NCBI RefSeq assembly: GCF_009739905.1 | Contig: NZ_CP034279.1 | Location: 4,650,001 to 4,714,000 of the forward strand | Length of the DNA: 64,000 nt | Direction: 5' to 3' | Source: Streptomyces ficellus | Lineage (GTDB): Bacteria; Actinomycetota; Actinomycetes; Streptomycetales; Streptomycetaceae | Shown: piece by piece, positions 8,914-17,415 of the stretch | How the letters are laid out: each line of letters opens with the position of its first letter | Position numbering within the stretch: position 1 is the first letter of the stretch | The notes under the pieces: generated by a model | Databases searched by the model: none | What the model was told of the DNA's origin: nothing | What the model saw: the letters and a program-made list of their open reading frames with translations, nothing else | Program-made: the position numbers and the translations under genes

Positions 8914-9222
8914 GTGAACGGACTCGTCGCGCGGCTCGCGCGCTGCGGTCTCCTCGGATTCCTGCTGTTCCTGTTCTCCGAGGGCCTGTACGCCGAGGGC
9001 GGCGCCCTCTCCGCGGCCGTCGCGCTCGCCGCCGTCGGCTCCGAGCTGGTCGCGTGCGCCGTCATCGCCGCGCGCAGCGTCCCCGCCGTGCCACCGACGC
9101 GGGTGCGCACGGCCATCCGCGACCGTGAGCAGCGCACCGCGTTCCTGCCGCAGCGCGACCCCGACGCCTCCGGGCGCCGGCGACCCCGGGCACCCGGCCG
9201 TCTCCTTCCGACGGCCGCGTAG
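8914..9222 (+). CDS. DUF6412 small membrane protein
   Basis: A 102-aa protein that starts at a GTG preceded by GAGAGGGGGG. It has two hydrophobic stretches (about residues 10-22 and 31-55) and a basic tail with RDREQRTAFLPQRDPDASGRRRPRAPG, typical of DUF6412 proteins encoded directly before a short YidC in Streptomyces. It follows the sortase gene by 19 bp and precedes the yidC-like gene by 89 bp. Association with membrane protein insertion is inferred from position only. Confidence 0.75.
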   Translation: MNGLVARLARCGLLGFLLFLFSEGLYAEGGALSAAVALAAVGSELVACAVIAARSVPAVPPTRVRTAIRDREQRTAFLPQRDPDASGRRRPRAPGRLLPTAA

Positions 9223-9311
9223 GGGTCCCCTCTTCTTTCGGTTCCCCCGCGGTTCCGTCCTGCCGAGATCCACCTTTCCCGGTACGACGAGACCCTCGGA
9301 GGGCTCTTCCC

Positions 9312-10028
9312 ATGTCCGTTTTCGCCTCGCTGGTCGAGCAGCTCGCCGGCCTGCTCCAGCCCCTGTTCCACGGCTCCGCCACCGCCGCCGCCATCGTCGT
9401 GTTCACCATGCTCGTCCGGCTCGCCGTCCACCCGCTGTCCCGGGCGGCCGCGCGCGGACAGAAGGCGCGCACGCGGCTGGCCCCGCGCGTCGCCGAGCTG
9501 CGCAAAAAGCACGGCAAGGACCCGGAGCGGCTCCAGCGGGCCGTACTGGAGCTGCACGCCGAGGAGAAGGTGTCGCCGCTCGCCGGCTGCCTGCCGAGCC
9601 TCCTCCAGGCGCCCGCGTTCCTCCTGATGTACCACCTCTTCTCGGGCGGCAGCCTGTCCGGGCACACCCTGCTCGCCGCGCCGCTCGGCGGCCGCTGGAC
9701 GGGCGCCCTCGCGGACGGCGGGCCGTTCGGGGACGCCGGTCTGGTGTACCTGGCGCTGTTCGCGATCGTCGCCGCCCTCGCCACCTACACCTACCGGCGC
9801 ACCCGGGGCCAGATGGCCGAGCTGGGTGAGGGCATGGCCGGGGGGCTCGGCGAGGGCCTGGGCAGGGTGATGCCGCTGCTGTCCTTCGCGACGCTGATCA
9901 CCGTCGCGGTCGTCCCGCTCGCCGCCGCGCTGTACGTGGTCACCAGCACGGCGTGGACCGCCGCGGAGCGGGCGTACCTGTACCGCGAGCCGTCCCGGGA
10001 GCCCTCCCGCGAGCCGTCCACGGTGTGA
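9312..10028 (+). CDS. YidC/Oxa1-family membrane insertase (short paralogue)
   Basis: A 238-aa integral membrane protein of the YidC/Oxa1/Alb3 family, which inserts proteins into the cytoplasmic membrane. It keeps the core: a first helix with VFTMLVRLAVHPLSRAAARGQKA, the charged cytoplasmic coiled hairpin (ELRKKHGKDPERLQRAVLELH), and further helices up to residue 225. It lacks the long C-terminal tail of the housekeeping actinobacterial YidC, so it is probably a second copy. The start follows GGAGG. It ends in a repeated EPSREPS tail. The conserved DUF6412 neighbour suggests a co-functioning pair. Confidence 0.88.
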   Translation: MSVFASLVEQLAGLLQPLFHGSATAAAIVVFTMLVRLAVHPLSRAAARGQKARTRLAPRVAELRKKHGKDPERLQRAVLELHAEEKVSPLAGCLPSLLQAPAFLLMYHLFSGGSLSGHTLLAAPLGGRWTGALADGGPFGDAGLVYLALFAIVAALATYTYRRTRGQMAELGEGMAGGLGEGLGRVMPLLSFATLITVAVVPLAAALYVVTSTAWTAAERAYLYREPSREPSREPSTV

Positions 10029-10129
10029 ACGGGGTCTTGCGGGGTGAACGGTTGTCTTGGAGGATCGACCAATCCTCCGATGGCCGCACTCCATCGGCCG
10101 GGGCCTACCTCGACCACAGGGAGAAGACC

Positions 10130-10987
10130 ATGAAGCTGCTGCGCGTCGGCGCACCGGGGGCCGAACGTCCCGCGTTGCTGGACCAGGACGGGACCCTGCG
10201 CGACCTGTCCGCGATCGTCACGGACATCGACGGGGCCCTGCTGTCCGACGCGTCGGCGCTGGACCGCGTCCGGGCCGCCGCCGGCGCCGGGGTGCTGCCC
10301 GCGCTGGACCCGACGGGCCTGCGGACCGGGCCGCCGGTCGGGCGGATCGGCAAGGTCGTGTGCATCGGGCTGAACTACCACGACCACGCCGCCGAGACGG
10401 GCCAGGCCACCCCGGCCGAGCCGGTCGTCTTCCTCAAGGCGGCCGACACGGTCGTCGGGCCGGACGACACCGTCCTCGTACCGCGCGGCAGCCGCAAGAC
10501 CGACTGGGAGGTCGAGCTGGCGGTGGTCATCGGGCGCACCGCCCGCTACCTGGAGTCCGCGGAGGCCGCGCTGGCGCACGTCGCCGGGTACGCGGTCGCC
10601 CACGACGTCTCCGAGCGCGAGTTCCAGATCGAGCGCGGCGGCACGTGGGACAAGGGCAAGAACTGCGAGACGTTCAACCCCCTCGGCCCCTGGCTCGTGA
10701 CGGCCGACGAGGTGCCCGACCCGCAGGCGCTGTCGCTGAAACTCTGGGTCAACGGCGAGCTGAAGCAGAACGGCTCCACGTCCGACCAGATCTTCCCCGT
10801 GGGGGAGGTGGTCCGCTACGTCAGCCAGTTCATGACGCTCCACCCGGGCGACGTCATCAACACCGGTACGCCGGCCGGCGTCGCCATGGGGCAGGCCGAG
10901 CCGAAGCCGTACCTGAGGGCCGGGGACGTCGTCGAGCTGGAGGTCGAGGGGCTCGGGCGGCAGCGGCAGGAGCTGAAGGACGCGTGA
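10130..10987 (+). CDS. fumarylacetoacetate hydrolase (FAH) family protein
   Basis: A 285-aa enzyme. The N-terminal lobe (about 1-65) is followed by the FAH catalytic domain: GKVVCIGLNYHDHAAE (about 78-93), PVVFLK, DWEVELAVVIGR (metal-binding Glu residues), GYAVAHDVSEREFQ, and GDVINTGTPAGV near the end. The family covers ureidoglycolate lyase and 2-hydroxyhepta-2,4-diene-1,7-dioate isomerase/decarboxylase; the exact substrate is not decidable. The ATG at 10130 follows GGGAGAAG. It is a single gene, ended by a strong hairpin. Confidence 0.9.
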   Translation: MKLLRVGAPGAERPALLDQDGTLRDLSAIVTDIDGALLSDASALDRVRAAAGAGVLPALDPTGLRTGPPVGRIGKVVCIGLNYHDHAAETGQATPAEPVVFLKAADTVVGPDDTVLVPRGSRKTDWEVELAVVIGRTARYLESAEAALAHVAGYAVAHDVSEREFQIERGGTWDKGKNCETFNPLGPWLVTADEVPDPQALSLKLWVNGELKQNGSTSDQIFPVGEVVRYVSQFMTLHPGDVINTGTPAGVAMGQAEPKPYLRAGDVVELEVEGLGRQRQELKDA

Positions 10988-10991
10988 CGCG

Positions 10992-11028
10992 CCACGGCCC
11001 GCACCCCTCACGAGGGTGCGGGCCGTGG
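10992..11028. terminator. hairpin terminator after the FAH gene
   Basis: A 15-bp perfect stem (10992-11006 with 11014-11028) and a 7-nt loop begin 5 bp after the FAH stop and lie ahead of the converging ATP-grasp gene. No U-tract follows, as usual in Streptomyces. It marks the left edge of the biosynthetic cluster and could serve both strands. Confidence 0.85.
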
Positions 11029-11090
11029 GCCGTGCGCTGCGCCTTGGCGCGGGCGGGGTGGGCCCGCCCTCAGCACCGGCGGCCAGGACG

Positions 11091-12368
11091 TCAGACCGTG
11101 TGCTGCTCCGGGGACGTGACGCGGAAGAGGAAGGACAGGCCGTTGACGCTGGCCTGCGCCAGGGCGAGCGCTTCCGCGGCGTCCGGGGCCGACGCGCGGG
11201 CGCGGGCGACGCGGGCGAACGAGCCGTCGCCCGTGAGCTCCTCGCCCGGCTCCAGGAGCAGCGTGACGCCCGGGTCGAGGTCGGCGGCGTCCGTCCCGTC
11301 CCCGAGGCCGACGAACGTGCCCGTGGCCTCCGGGGCGGTGTACCAGATCGCCTCGCAGCGGGGCTCGCGGTCCGCCTCCAGGATCGCGCGGATGTCGGGC
11401 AGGACCTTGTCCCCGTAGGCCTGCCGGGCCTGGAAGTCGATCATGTCGACGCCCACCGCGTCCTTGACCAGGTTGAAGATCTCGTCGCCGCCCACGCGCA
11501 GGTGGGTCTCGATGACCCGCGGCCCGTCGGCGGTCAGCACGACCTCGGTGTGCGTGGGACCGAACTCCACGCCCAGGGCGTCCAGCACGCGCCGCACATG
11601 GCCGCCGATCGCCTCCTGGGCGTCCGCGTCCAGCGGGGCCGGCAGCACGTGGCCCAGCTCCACCATGTTCTTGGGGTCCGAGTACTTGCGGGTGACGGCG
11701 ACGACCACGTGCTCGGCCGCCTCCGAGAACGCCTCCACGCTGTACTGCGGCCCCTCGTGGTACTGCTCCGCCAGCACGCCGAGCCGGGCGATGCCGGGGA
11801 AGTCGCCGGCGGCCGTGCGGTAGGCGGCGGCCGCCTCCGCAGGGGAGTGGACCAGGGTGACGCCGAAACTCGCGGTGCCCGCCGTGGGCTTGACGATGAA
11901 CGGGTACCCCGCCTTCTCGCCGAACGCCAGCAGGTCCGCCTCGTCGTACGCGCGGCCCGCCGCCGTGTCCTCCACCCCCGTCTCCCGCAGCCGCTCGCGC
12001 ATCGCGTGCTTGTCCTGCACCAGACGCACCGTGGCGGGGCTGTGGGTGGCGATCCCGAGCGCCGCGCCGACGGCCGCCGCCCGGTCCTGGTCGTGCTCCC
12101 AGAAGGTGGTGATCCGGGTGACCGGCTCCAGCGCGTGGACGGTCCGCGCCAGGGCGACGACCTCGTCGACGGGGGCGTCCTGGCGCACGGCCAGCACGCG
12201 CCGGTAGTGACCGGACTCGGTGATCCGGGCCAGGTGCTGGGGCCGGCAGATCACCGAGATCCGCGCCGACTCGTCCAGCTCGCGCAGCCGGGCGGCGTAG
12301 TCCAGCCGCGGGCCGATGGCGAACATCAGGTAGTGGTCCGACGCGCGGGCCGGGTCCAGGTCTGCCAT
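11091..12368 (-). CDS. ATP-grasp ligase (amino-acid/peptide ligase type)
   Basis: A 425-aa ATP-grasp enzyme, the family that joins a carboxylate to an amine through an acyl phosphate. Visible motifs: a VQDKHAMRERLRETGV helix typical of the domain entry (about 130-147), FIVKPTAGTASFGV (ATP-binding Lys and glycine loop, about 178-191), YSVEAF, and GPTHTEVVLTADG followed by VIETHLRVGGDE, which contains the metal-binding Glu residues. The C-terminal domain is about residues 310-425. It is the last gene of the left arm, 20 bp after the MFS gene. Likely role: forming an amide bond in the pathway product. Substrates are unknown. Confidence 0.85.
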   Translation of the reverse strand: MADLDPARASDHYLMFAIGPRLDYAARLRELDESARISVICRPQHLARITESGHYRRVLAVRQDAPVDEVVALARTVHALEPVTRITTFWEHDQDRAAAVGAALGIATHSPATVRLVQDKHAMRERLRETGVEDTAAGRAYDEADLLAFGEKAGYPFIVKPTAGTASFGVTLVHSPAEAAAAYRTAAGDFPGIARLGVLAEQYHEGPQYSVEAFSEAAEHVVVAVTRKYSDPKNMVELGHVLPAPLDADAQEAIGGHVRRVLDALGVEFGPTHTEVVLTADGPRVIETHLRVGGDEIFNLVKDAVGVDMIDFQARQAYGDKVLPDIRAILEADREPRCEAIWYTAPEATGTFVGLGDGTDAADLDPGVTLLLEPGEELTGDGSFARVARARASAPDAAEALALAQASVNGLSFLFRVTSPEQHTV

Positions 12369-12387
12369 GAGAAGAGCCTTTCGGGAG

Positions 12388-13677
12388 TCAGGAGGCGGCG
12401 GCCGCGGGGACCGCGGAGGCCGGGGGGACCGGCGCCGCGGACGAGGGGGAGCGGCGGGCGGAGAGGGAGAACGCGGCCGTGGCGGCCACGAACAGCAGGG
12501 CGAGCAGCAACCAGCCGGCGGGGCCCGCCGGCAGGACGAACGCCGTCATCAGGAACGGCCCCACGATCAGCTGGGCGCTCATGCCCATGCTGAACAGCGA
12601 CAGGTACTGCGGTCGGGACCGCGGGTGCGCCATCTCGTACGACAGCTCCCACGCCGCCACCGCGTGCAGGTTCTCGCCGACGGTGAGCGCCACCACCGCG
12701 AGCACCACGACCACCAGCGCCACCGCCACGCCCCGGCCGTCGGCCGAGGCGAACAGCAGGCAGGACAGCACCAGCGGCACGGCCGCCAGCCTCAGCAGCC
12801 GCACGGCCGCGGTGACGCCGCGCGCGAAGCGGGCGACGTACACCTGGAGGACCACGGTGAGGACGGTGTTGACGGCGAGGACGACGGAACTCGCGCCGCC
12901 GGGCAGCCCGGCCTGCTCGGTCATCCACAGCGGCACCAGGACGAACAGGATCGAATCGTTCAGCAGGAGCACGGAGTTGGCGAGCGCGGCCGTCACGAAG
13001 CGGCGGTCGCGCCAGGGCGAGGGGCCGGGGCCCGCGGCCGGGGCGGGGTCGGCCGGGGCGGGGTCGGCCGGGTCCGCCGGGCGGGACGGCGCGTGCGGGG
13101 CGGCCCGCCGGCCCGCACGGCCGATCAGCAGGGCCACCACCACGAACGCGGCACCGTTGAACACGAACAGGGCGAGGAACGCGGCCGCCGAGCCGGCCGC
13201 CTGGACGACGGCCGCCAGCAGGAAACCGGCGGTCATCCCGATGTTGCTCACGGCACGCAGCGAGGCCATGGTGCGGGTGCGCAGGTCGTCGGGTTCGAGT
13301 TCCCCGACGATGACCTGGAGCAGCGGCATCGCCGCCCGGGTGGCCGCCGTGACGAGGCAGGTGACGGCGAAGTACCCGGCGTAGGTGTCCACGAACGCGT
13401 AGGCCACGAATCCCGCCGCCCGCACCAGCGTCAGCCCGACGTAGACGGGCAGCGCGCCGATCCGGCCGGCCAGCGCTCCGAAGGGCGCCGGGCTGAGCAG
13501 GCCCAGCACGTTGGCCGCGGTGAGCGCGCCGCCCACCGCCACCGCCGGGATGCCGACGACACCGACGAAGTAGAGCGTGGCGGCGGCGAGGAACATGCCG
13601 ACCGCGACCGCGTCCACGCCGGAGGCGGCGGCGACGACGCGCCCGTTGCGCGAGACCGGCAGGAGGCTAGCCCACAC
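12388..13677 (-). CDS. MFS transporter
   Basis: A 429-aa membrane protein with about 12 hydrophobic helices and a cytoplasmic loop rich in Pro/Ala/Asp (about residues 200-225) between the two halves, as in major facilitator exporters. The GTG start lies inside the end of the thioesterase gene (11-bp overlap), so it is translationally linked to the biosynthetic genes. Export of the cluster product or self-resistance is likely. It is one of three MFS genes in the cluster. Confidence 0.85.
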   Translation of the reverse strand: MWASLLPVSRNGRVVAAASGVDAVAVGMFLAAATLYFVGVVGIPAVAVGGALTAANVLGLLSPAPFGALAGRIGALPVYVGLTLVRAAGFVAYAFVDTYAGYFAVTCLVTAATRAAMPLLQVIVGELEPDDLRTRTMASLRAVSNIGMTAGFLLAAVVQAAGSAAAFLALFVFNGAAFVVVALLIGRAGRRAAPHAPSRPADPADPAPADPAPAAGPGPSPWRDRRFVTAALANSVLLLNDSILFVLVPLWMTEQAGLPGGASSVVLAVNTVLTVVLQVYVARFARGVTAAVRLLRLAAVPLVLSCLLFASADGRGVAVALVVVVLAVVALTVGENLHAVAAWELSYEMAHPRSRPQYLSLFSMGMSAQLIVGPFLMTAFVLPAGPAGWLLLALLFVAATAAFSLSARRSPSSAAPVPPASAVPAAAAS

Positions 13678-14428
13678 GCTGCACCGCTCCCTGGGACAGG
13701 GCCGCTTCGACGAGGAGGTACGGCGGGTGCGGCGTCAGATAGAAGTGGTCGCCGGGGACGGTGTGATGGGTGAACCGGCCGCGGGTCACCGCCGCCCAGG
13801 CTGCCGCCTGCGCGGGCGCCACCTGCGGGTCGCCGTCGCCGGCGATCGCGGTGACGTCGCAGCGCAGGGCCGGGCCGGGACGGTGGACGTAGGAGTCGAA
13901 CATCCGGTAGTCCCCGCACACGTACGGCAGGATCAGCTCCCGCACCTCCGGGTCGGCCAGCAGTTCGGCGTCCGTGCCGCCCAGGGCCACCAGGGCGTCG
14001 GCGACGGTGTCGTCGTCCAGGTCCGCCGCCCGCGGCCCTTCGGGGTGCGGGATCTGCGGGGCGCGGGCCCCGGAGGCGAAGAGGTGGCCGACGCGGTGGC
14101 CGTCCGCCTCCAGCAGGCGGGCCGTCTCGTAGGCGACCACCGCGCCCATGCTGTGGCCGAGGAGGGCCACGGGCCGGCCGTCGAGCAGCGGCCGCACCGC
14201 CTCCGCGATGTCGGCGGCCAAGGCGGGCAGTTCGGTGGGCAGCGGCTCGCCGAAGCGGGCCGCGCGCCCCGGATAGCAGACGGCGTGGACCTCGTACGAG
14301 GGGAGACCGGCGGCCCACGGGTGGAAGAAGGAGGCCGAGCCGCCCGCGTGGGGGAAGCAGATCAGCCGGTGTCCCGCCTCGGGGCGCGGGGTCGCGCACT
14401 TCAGCCAGGTCGTCGTCCGGGTCGTCAT
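13667..14428 (-). CDS. type II thioesterase
   Basis: A 253-aa alpha/beta hydrolase of the external thioesterase type that removes stalled or wrong acyl groups from PCP/ACP domains. Motifs: LICFPHAGGSASFF near the N terminus, the nucleophile elbow GHSMGA, a DGDPQV segment with the catalytic Asp, and GDHFYL with the catalytic His. The ATG at 14428 overlaps the PKS stop as ATGA. No thioesterase domain is fused to any NRPS or PKS in this cluster, so this protein may also matter for product release. Confidence 0.92.
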   Translation of the reverse strand: MTTRTTTWLKCATPRPEAGHRLICFPHAGGSASFFHPWAAGLPSYEVHAVCYPGRAARFGEPLPTELPALAADIAEAVRPLLDGRPVALLGHSMGAVVAYETARLLEADGHRVGHLFASGARAPQIPHPEGPRAADLDDDTVADALVALGGTDAELLADPEVRELILPYVCGDYRMFDSYVHRPGPALRCDVTAIAGDGDPQVAPAQAAAWAAVTRGRFTHHTVPGDHFYLTPHPPYLLVEAALSQGAVQRVG

Positions 14429-17415
14429 CGCCGGTCTCCCGCCGCCAGCAGGGACTCCACCAGCGCCGTGTGCCGGCCCAGCGTGGTGCCGGTCATGAGC
14501 TCGCGGACGGGCACGCGGACCCCGAGGTCGTCGCCGATCCGGCGGGCGAGCCGGACCAGTTGCAGCGAGTCGCCGCCGAGGTCGTAGAAGTCGGACTCGG
14601 CCGACAGGCCGGGGCTGCCCAGCAGGTCCGTCCACAGGGCCGCCACCGACTCGGCGGGGGTCCGCCGGGCCGTCACCGGTTCCGCCTCCCCGGCGACGGG
14701 GGCGGGAGCGGGGGCGGAGGCGGCCGGGTCCCGGGACGTCACCGGCGTGCGGACGGCCGCCGCCGGGGCCAGCAGGCGCGGGCCGGTGAAGGCGTGACCG
14801 GGCAGGTGCGCCGGGCGGCCGTCACCGGCGAGGGCGGCCGGGTCCACGGGCAGGCCCATGGTCCACAGCCCCGCCAGGGCCAGCAGCGTCTCCTCCGCCG
14901 GGCGGTCCGACCGGCCGGCGCTCAGCGGCACCGCGGTCAGCCCCGCGGCCTCGGCCATCGCGCTCAGGGCCTTGCCCGGGCCCGCCTCGACCGCCACGGC
15001 CCCCGGGTACGCCTCCGCGATCGCGGCCAGGCCCGCCGCGAACCGCACGGCCCCGCGCGCCTGTTCGGCGAAGGCCCCCGGCGCGACGGCGCTGCCGGCG
15101 GCCAGCAGGTCCCCGGTGGCGTTGGACAGGTACGGCAGGCCGGCGCGGCCCATGTCGAGACCCGCCGCGACCTCCCGCAGCCGGGTCACGGCCGGGTCGA
15201 TCATCGAGGTGTGGAAGGCGTGGCTGGTCCGCAGCCGGCGCGCCGTCCCGCGGTCGCCGAGCCACGCCGTGAAGGCGTCCACGGCGGCCTCCGGGCCTGC
15301 CAGCACACAGCTCTCGGCGGTGTTGACCGCGGCCAGCTCCAGCCGGTGGCCGCTGTCGGCCGCGAAGCCGTCCGCCAGATCCAGGGCCCGCTCCTCACCC
15401 ATGGCGAGGGACACCATGGCGCCGGGCGGGCAGTCCCGCATGGCCCGGCCCCGCGCGGTGACCAGCGCGGCCGCGCCGGCGAGGGTCAGGACGCCGGACA
15501 GGGCGGCGGCGGTGATCTCGCCGAGGCTGTGCCCGGCGAGGGCGACGGGACGGACGCCGAGGGTGCCGAGGGCGGTGGCGGCCGCGTACTCGACGCAGAA
15601 CAGGGCGGGTTGGGCCAGCTCCGTACGGGCCAGCTCCGCGGCCGGGAACCCGGGGTCGTGCAGGGCGGTCCGCACCCGGTCCGCGAGGGCGGGCTCCAGG
15701 TGCCCCAGGCACTCGTCCAGGGCGGCGGTGAAGCCGGGCAGCGCGTCCCGGAACGGCAGGGCCATGCCCGGGGACTGGCTGCCCTGACCCGGCAGCAGGA
15801 GCACCACCGGCGCGGCGGCGGCGGCCCGCGCCGGGGCGGTGCGCAGGCGGCCGGCCAGCTCCTCGTGGGTGCGCCCGGCGACGGCGGCCCGGTACGGCAG
15901 GCGGGCCCGGCCCGACGCCAGGGTGTGGGCGACGTCGGCCGGTGTCACGTCCGTGAGGCCCGGGAGCCGGTCCGCGAGGCGGTCCGCGGTGGCCCGCAGA
16001 GCGTCCGGGCTCACGGCCGACAGCATCAGCACCCGGTCCTCCGCCCCGGCACCCGGATCCGTGCCGGGCGTGCCGGGCGTGGCGGGCGCGGCCTTGTACT
16101 GCTCGACGACGACGTGGGCGTTCGTACCGCCGATGCCGAAGGAGCTGACGCCCGCCCGGCGCGGTCCGGAGGCGTCGTCCCAGTCCGCGCACGCGGTCGG
16201 GACGCGCAGCGGTGAACCCTCCGTCTCCAGCAGCGGGTTGAGGCTGCGGAACCCGGCCACCGGCGGCACCTTGCCCTCGCGGACCACCAGCAGGGTCTTG
16301 ACGAGCGAGGCGAGGCCCGACGCCGCGTCGAGGTGGCCCATGTTGGCCTTCACCGCGCCCACCGCGATCTGCCCCGGCCGGGCGCCGAGGCGCCGCAGCA
16401 CGGCCGACGCGGCCGACCACTCGATCGGGTCGCCGACGCGGGTGCCGGTGGCGTGCGCCTCCAGGTACCCGAGCGAGTCGGCCGTGACGTCCGCGGCGGC
16501 GAGGGCCGCGCTGATGACGGCCTCCTGCCCGGCCGCGGACGGCGCCTGGTAACCGGCCTTCGCCGAGCCGTCGTTGTTGACGGCCGTCCCGATGATCACC
16601 CCGTAGGGGTCCGGGCCGTCGTCGACGGCGTCCGCGCGGGGGCGCAGGACGACGGCCACCACGCCCGAACCGGCCAGCGCGCCGTCCGCCGCCGCGTCGA
16701 AGGGCCGGCACTCGCCCGACGCGGAGAGGATGCCGCCCGGCAGGTGGACGTGTCCGGCCTGCGGGAAGTCGACGGCCGCCGCGACGACCACGGCCTGCTC
16801 GCACTCGCCGTTCAGCAGGGCCTGGACGGCGAGGTGCACCGCCACCAGGGACGAGGAGCAGGCGGTCAGCACGGAGAGGGCGGGGCCGGTCAGGCCGAGG
16901 CGGTAGGCGATCCTGGTCGCCATGTAGTCGGGCTCGGTGGCGCGCAGCGCCTCCTCGACGCCCGCCGCGTCCAGGGTGTTCGAGGTGAGCATGGCGCGCA
17001 GGTACGCGCTGCTGCTCGCCGACGCGTACACGCCGGTGACGCGGGTCTCGGTGGTGGGGTCGCAGCCCGCGTCCTCCAGCGCCGACCAGGCCGCCTCCAG
17101 CATCAGCCGGTGCTGCGGGTCCATGAGTTCGGCCTCGCGACGGCTGATGCCGAACAGCCCGTGCTCGAACCGGTCGGCGTCCGCGAGCAGGCCGCGTACG
17201 GGAACGTAGTCCGGGTCGTCCACCACTGCCGCCGGCTCTCCGGCGGCCAGCAGGGTGTCGCGGCCGGACCGGGTGGTGAGGACCTCGCCGCGGAGCAGCG
17301 CCCGCCACCACGTGGGGATGTCGGCCGCGCCCGGGAACCGCCCGGCCATGCCGGTGACGGCGATGTCCAGCGAGCGGTCGCGCGGCGCGTCCTCGGGAGG
17401 TACGGAACCGGTCAT
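14425..17415 (-). CDS. type I PKS module, KS-AT-ACP
   Basis: A 996-aa minimal extension module. The ketosynthase (about 15-440) has active Cys186 in TACSSS, His321 in EAHATGT and His361 in KANMGH. The acyltransferase (about 537-830) has the Ser630 elbow in GHSLGE and HAFH at 732-735, the signature of malonyl-CoA specificity. The acyl carrier domain (about 920-990) has Ser950 in DLGGDSL. There is no KR, DH or ER, so the beta-keto group would stay unless trimmed elsewhere. It overlaps the upstream NRPS stop (ATGA) and should extend the amino acid carried by that NRPS by one malonate unit. Confidence 0.95.
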   Translation of the reverse strand: MTGSVPPEDAPRDRSLDIAVTGMAGRFPGAADIPTWWRALLRGEVLTTRSGRDTLLAAGEPAAVVDDPDYVPVRGLLADADRFEHGLFGISRREAELMDPQHRLMLEAAWSALEDAGCDPTTETRVTGVYASASSSAYLRAMLTSNTLDAAGVEEALRATEPDYMATRIAYRLGLTGPALSVLTACSSSLVAVHLAVQALLNGECEQAVVVAAAVDFPQAGHVHLPGGILSASGECRPFDAAADGALAGSGVVAVVLRPRADAVDDGPDPYGVIIGTAVNNDGSAKAGYQAPSAAGQEAVISAALAAADVTADSLGYLEAHATGTRVGDPIEWSAASAVLRRLGARPGQIAVGAVKANMGHLDAASGLASLVKTLLVVREGKVPPVAGFRSLNPLLETEGSPLRVPTACADWDDASGPRRAGVSSFGIGGTNAHVVVEQYKAAPATPGTPGTDPGAGAEDRVLMLSAVSPDALRATADRLADRLPGLTDVTPADVAHTLASGRARLPYRAAVAGRTHEELAGRLRTAPARAAAAAPVVLLLPGQGSQSPGMALPFRDALPGFTAALDECLGHLEPALADRVRTALHDPGFPAAELARTELAQPALFCVEYAAATALGTLGVRPVALAGHSLGEITAAALSGVLTLAGAAALVTARGRAMRDCPPGAMVSLAMGEERALDLADGFAADSGHRLELAAVNTAESCVLAGPEAAVDAFTAWLGDRGTARRLRTSHAFHTSMIDPAVTRLREVAAGLDMGRAGLPYLSNATGDLLAAGSAVAPGAFAEQARGAVRFAAGLAAIAEAYPGAVAVEAGPGKALSAMAEAAGLTAVPLSAGRSDRPAEETLLALAGLWTMGLPVDPAALAGDGRPAHLPGHAFTGPRLLAPAAAVRTPVTSRDPAASAPAPAPVAGEAEPVTARRTPAESVAALWTDLLGSPGLSAESDFYDLGGDSLQLVRLARRIGDDLGVRVPVRELMTGTTLGRHTALVESLLAAGDRR

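Noticed and set aside
12367..13773. 468-codon plus-strand frame
   Set aside because: Arg/His/Gly-rich antisense shadow of the MFS gene at 12388.
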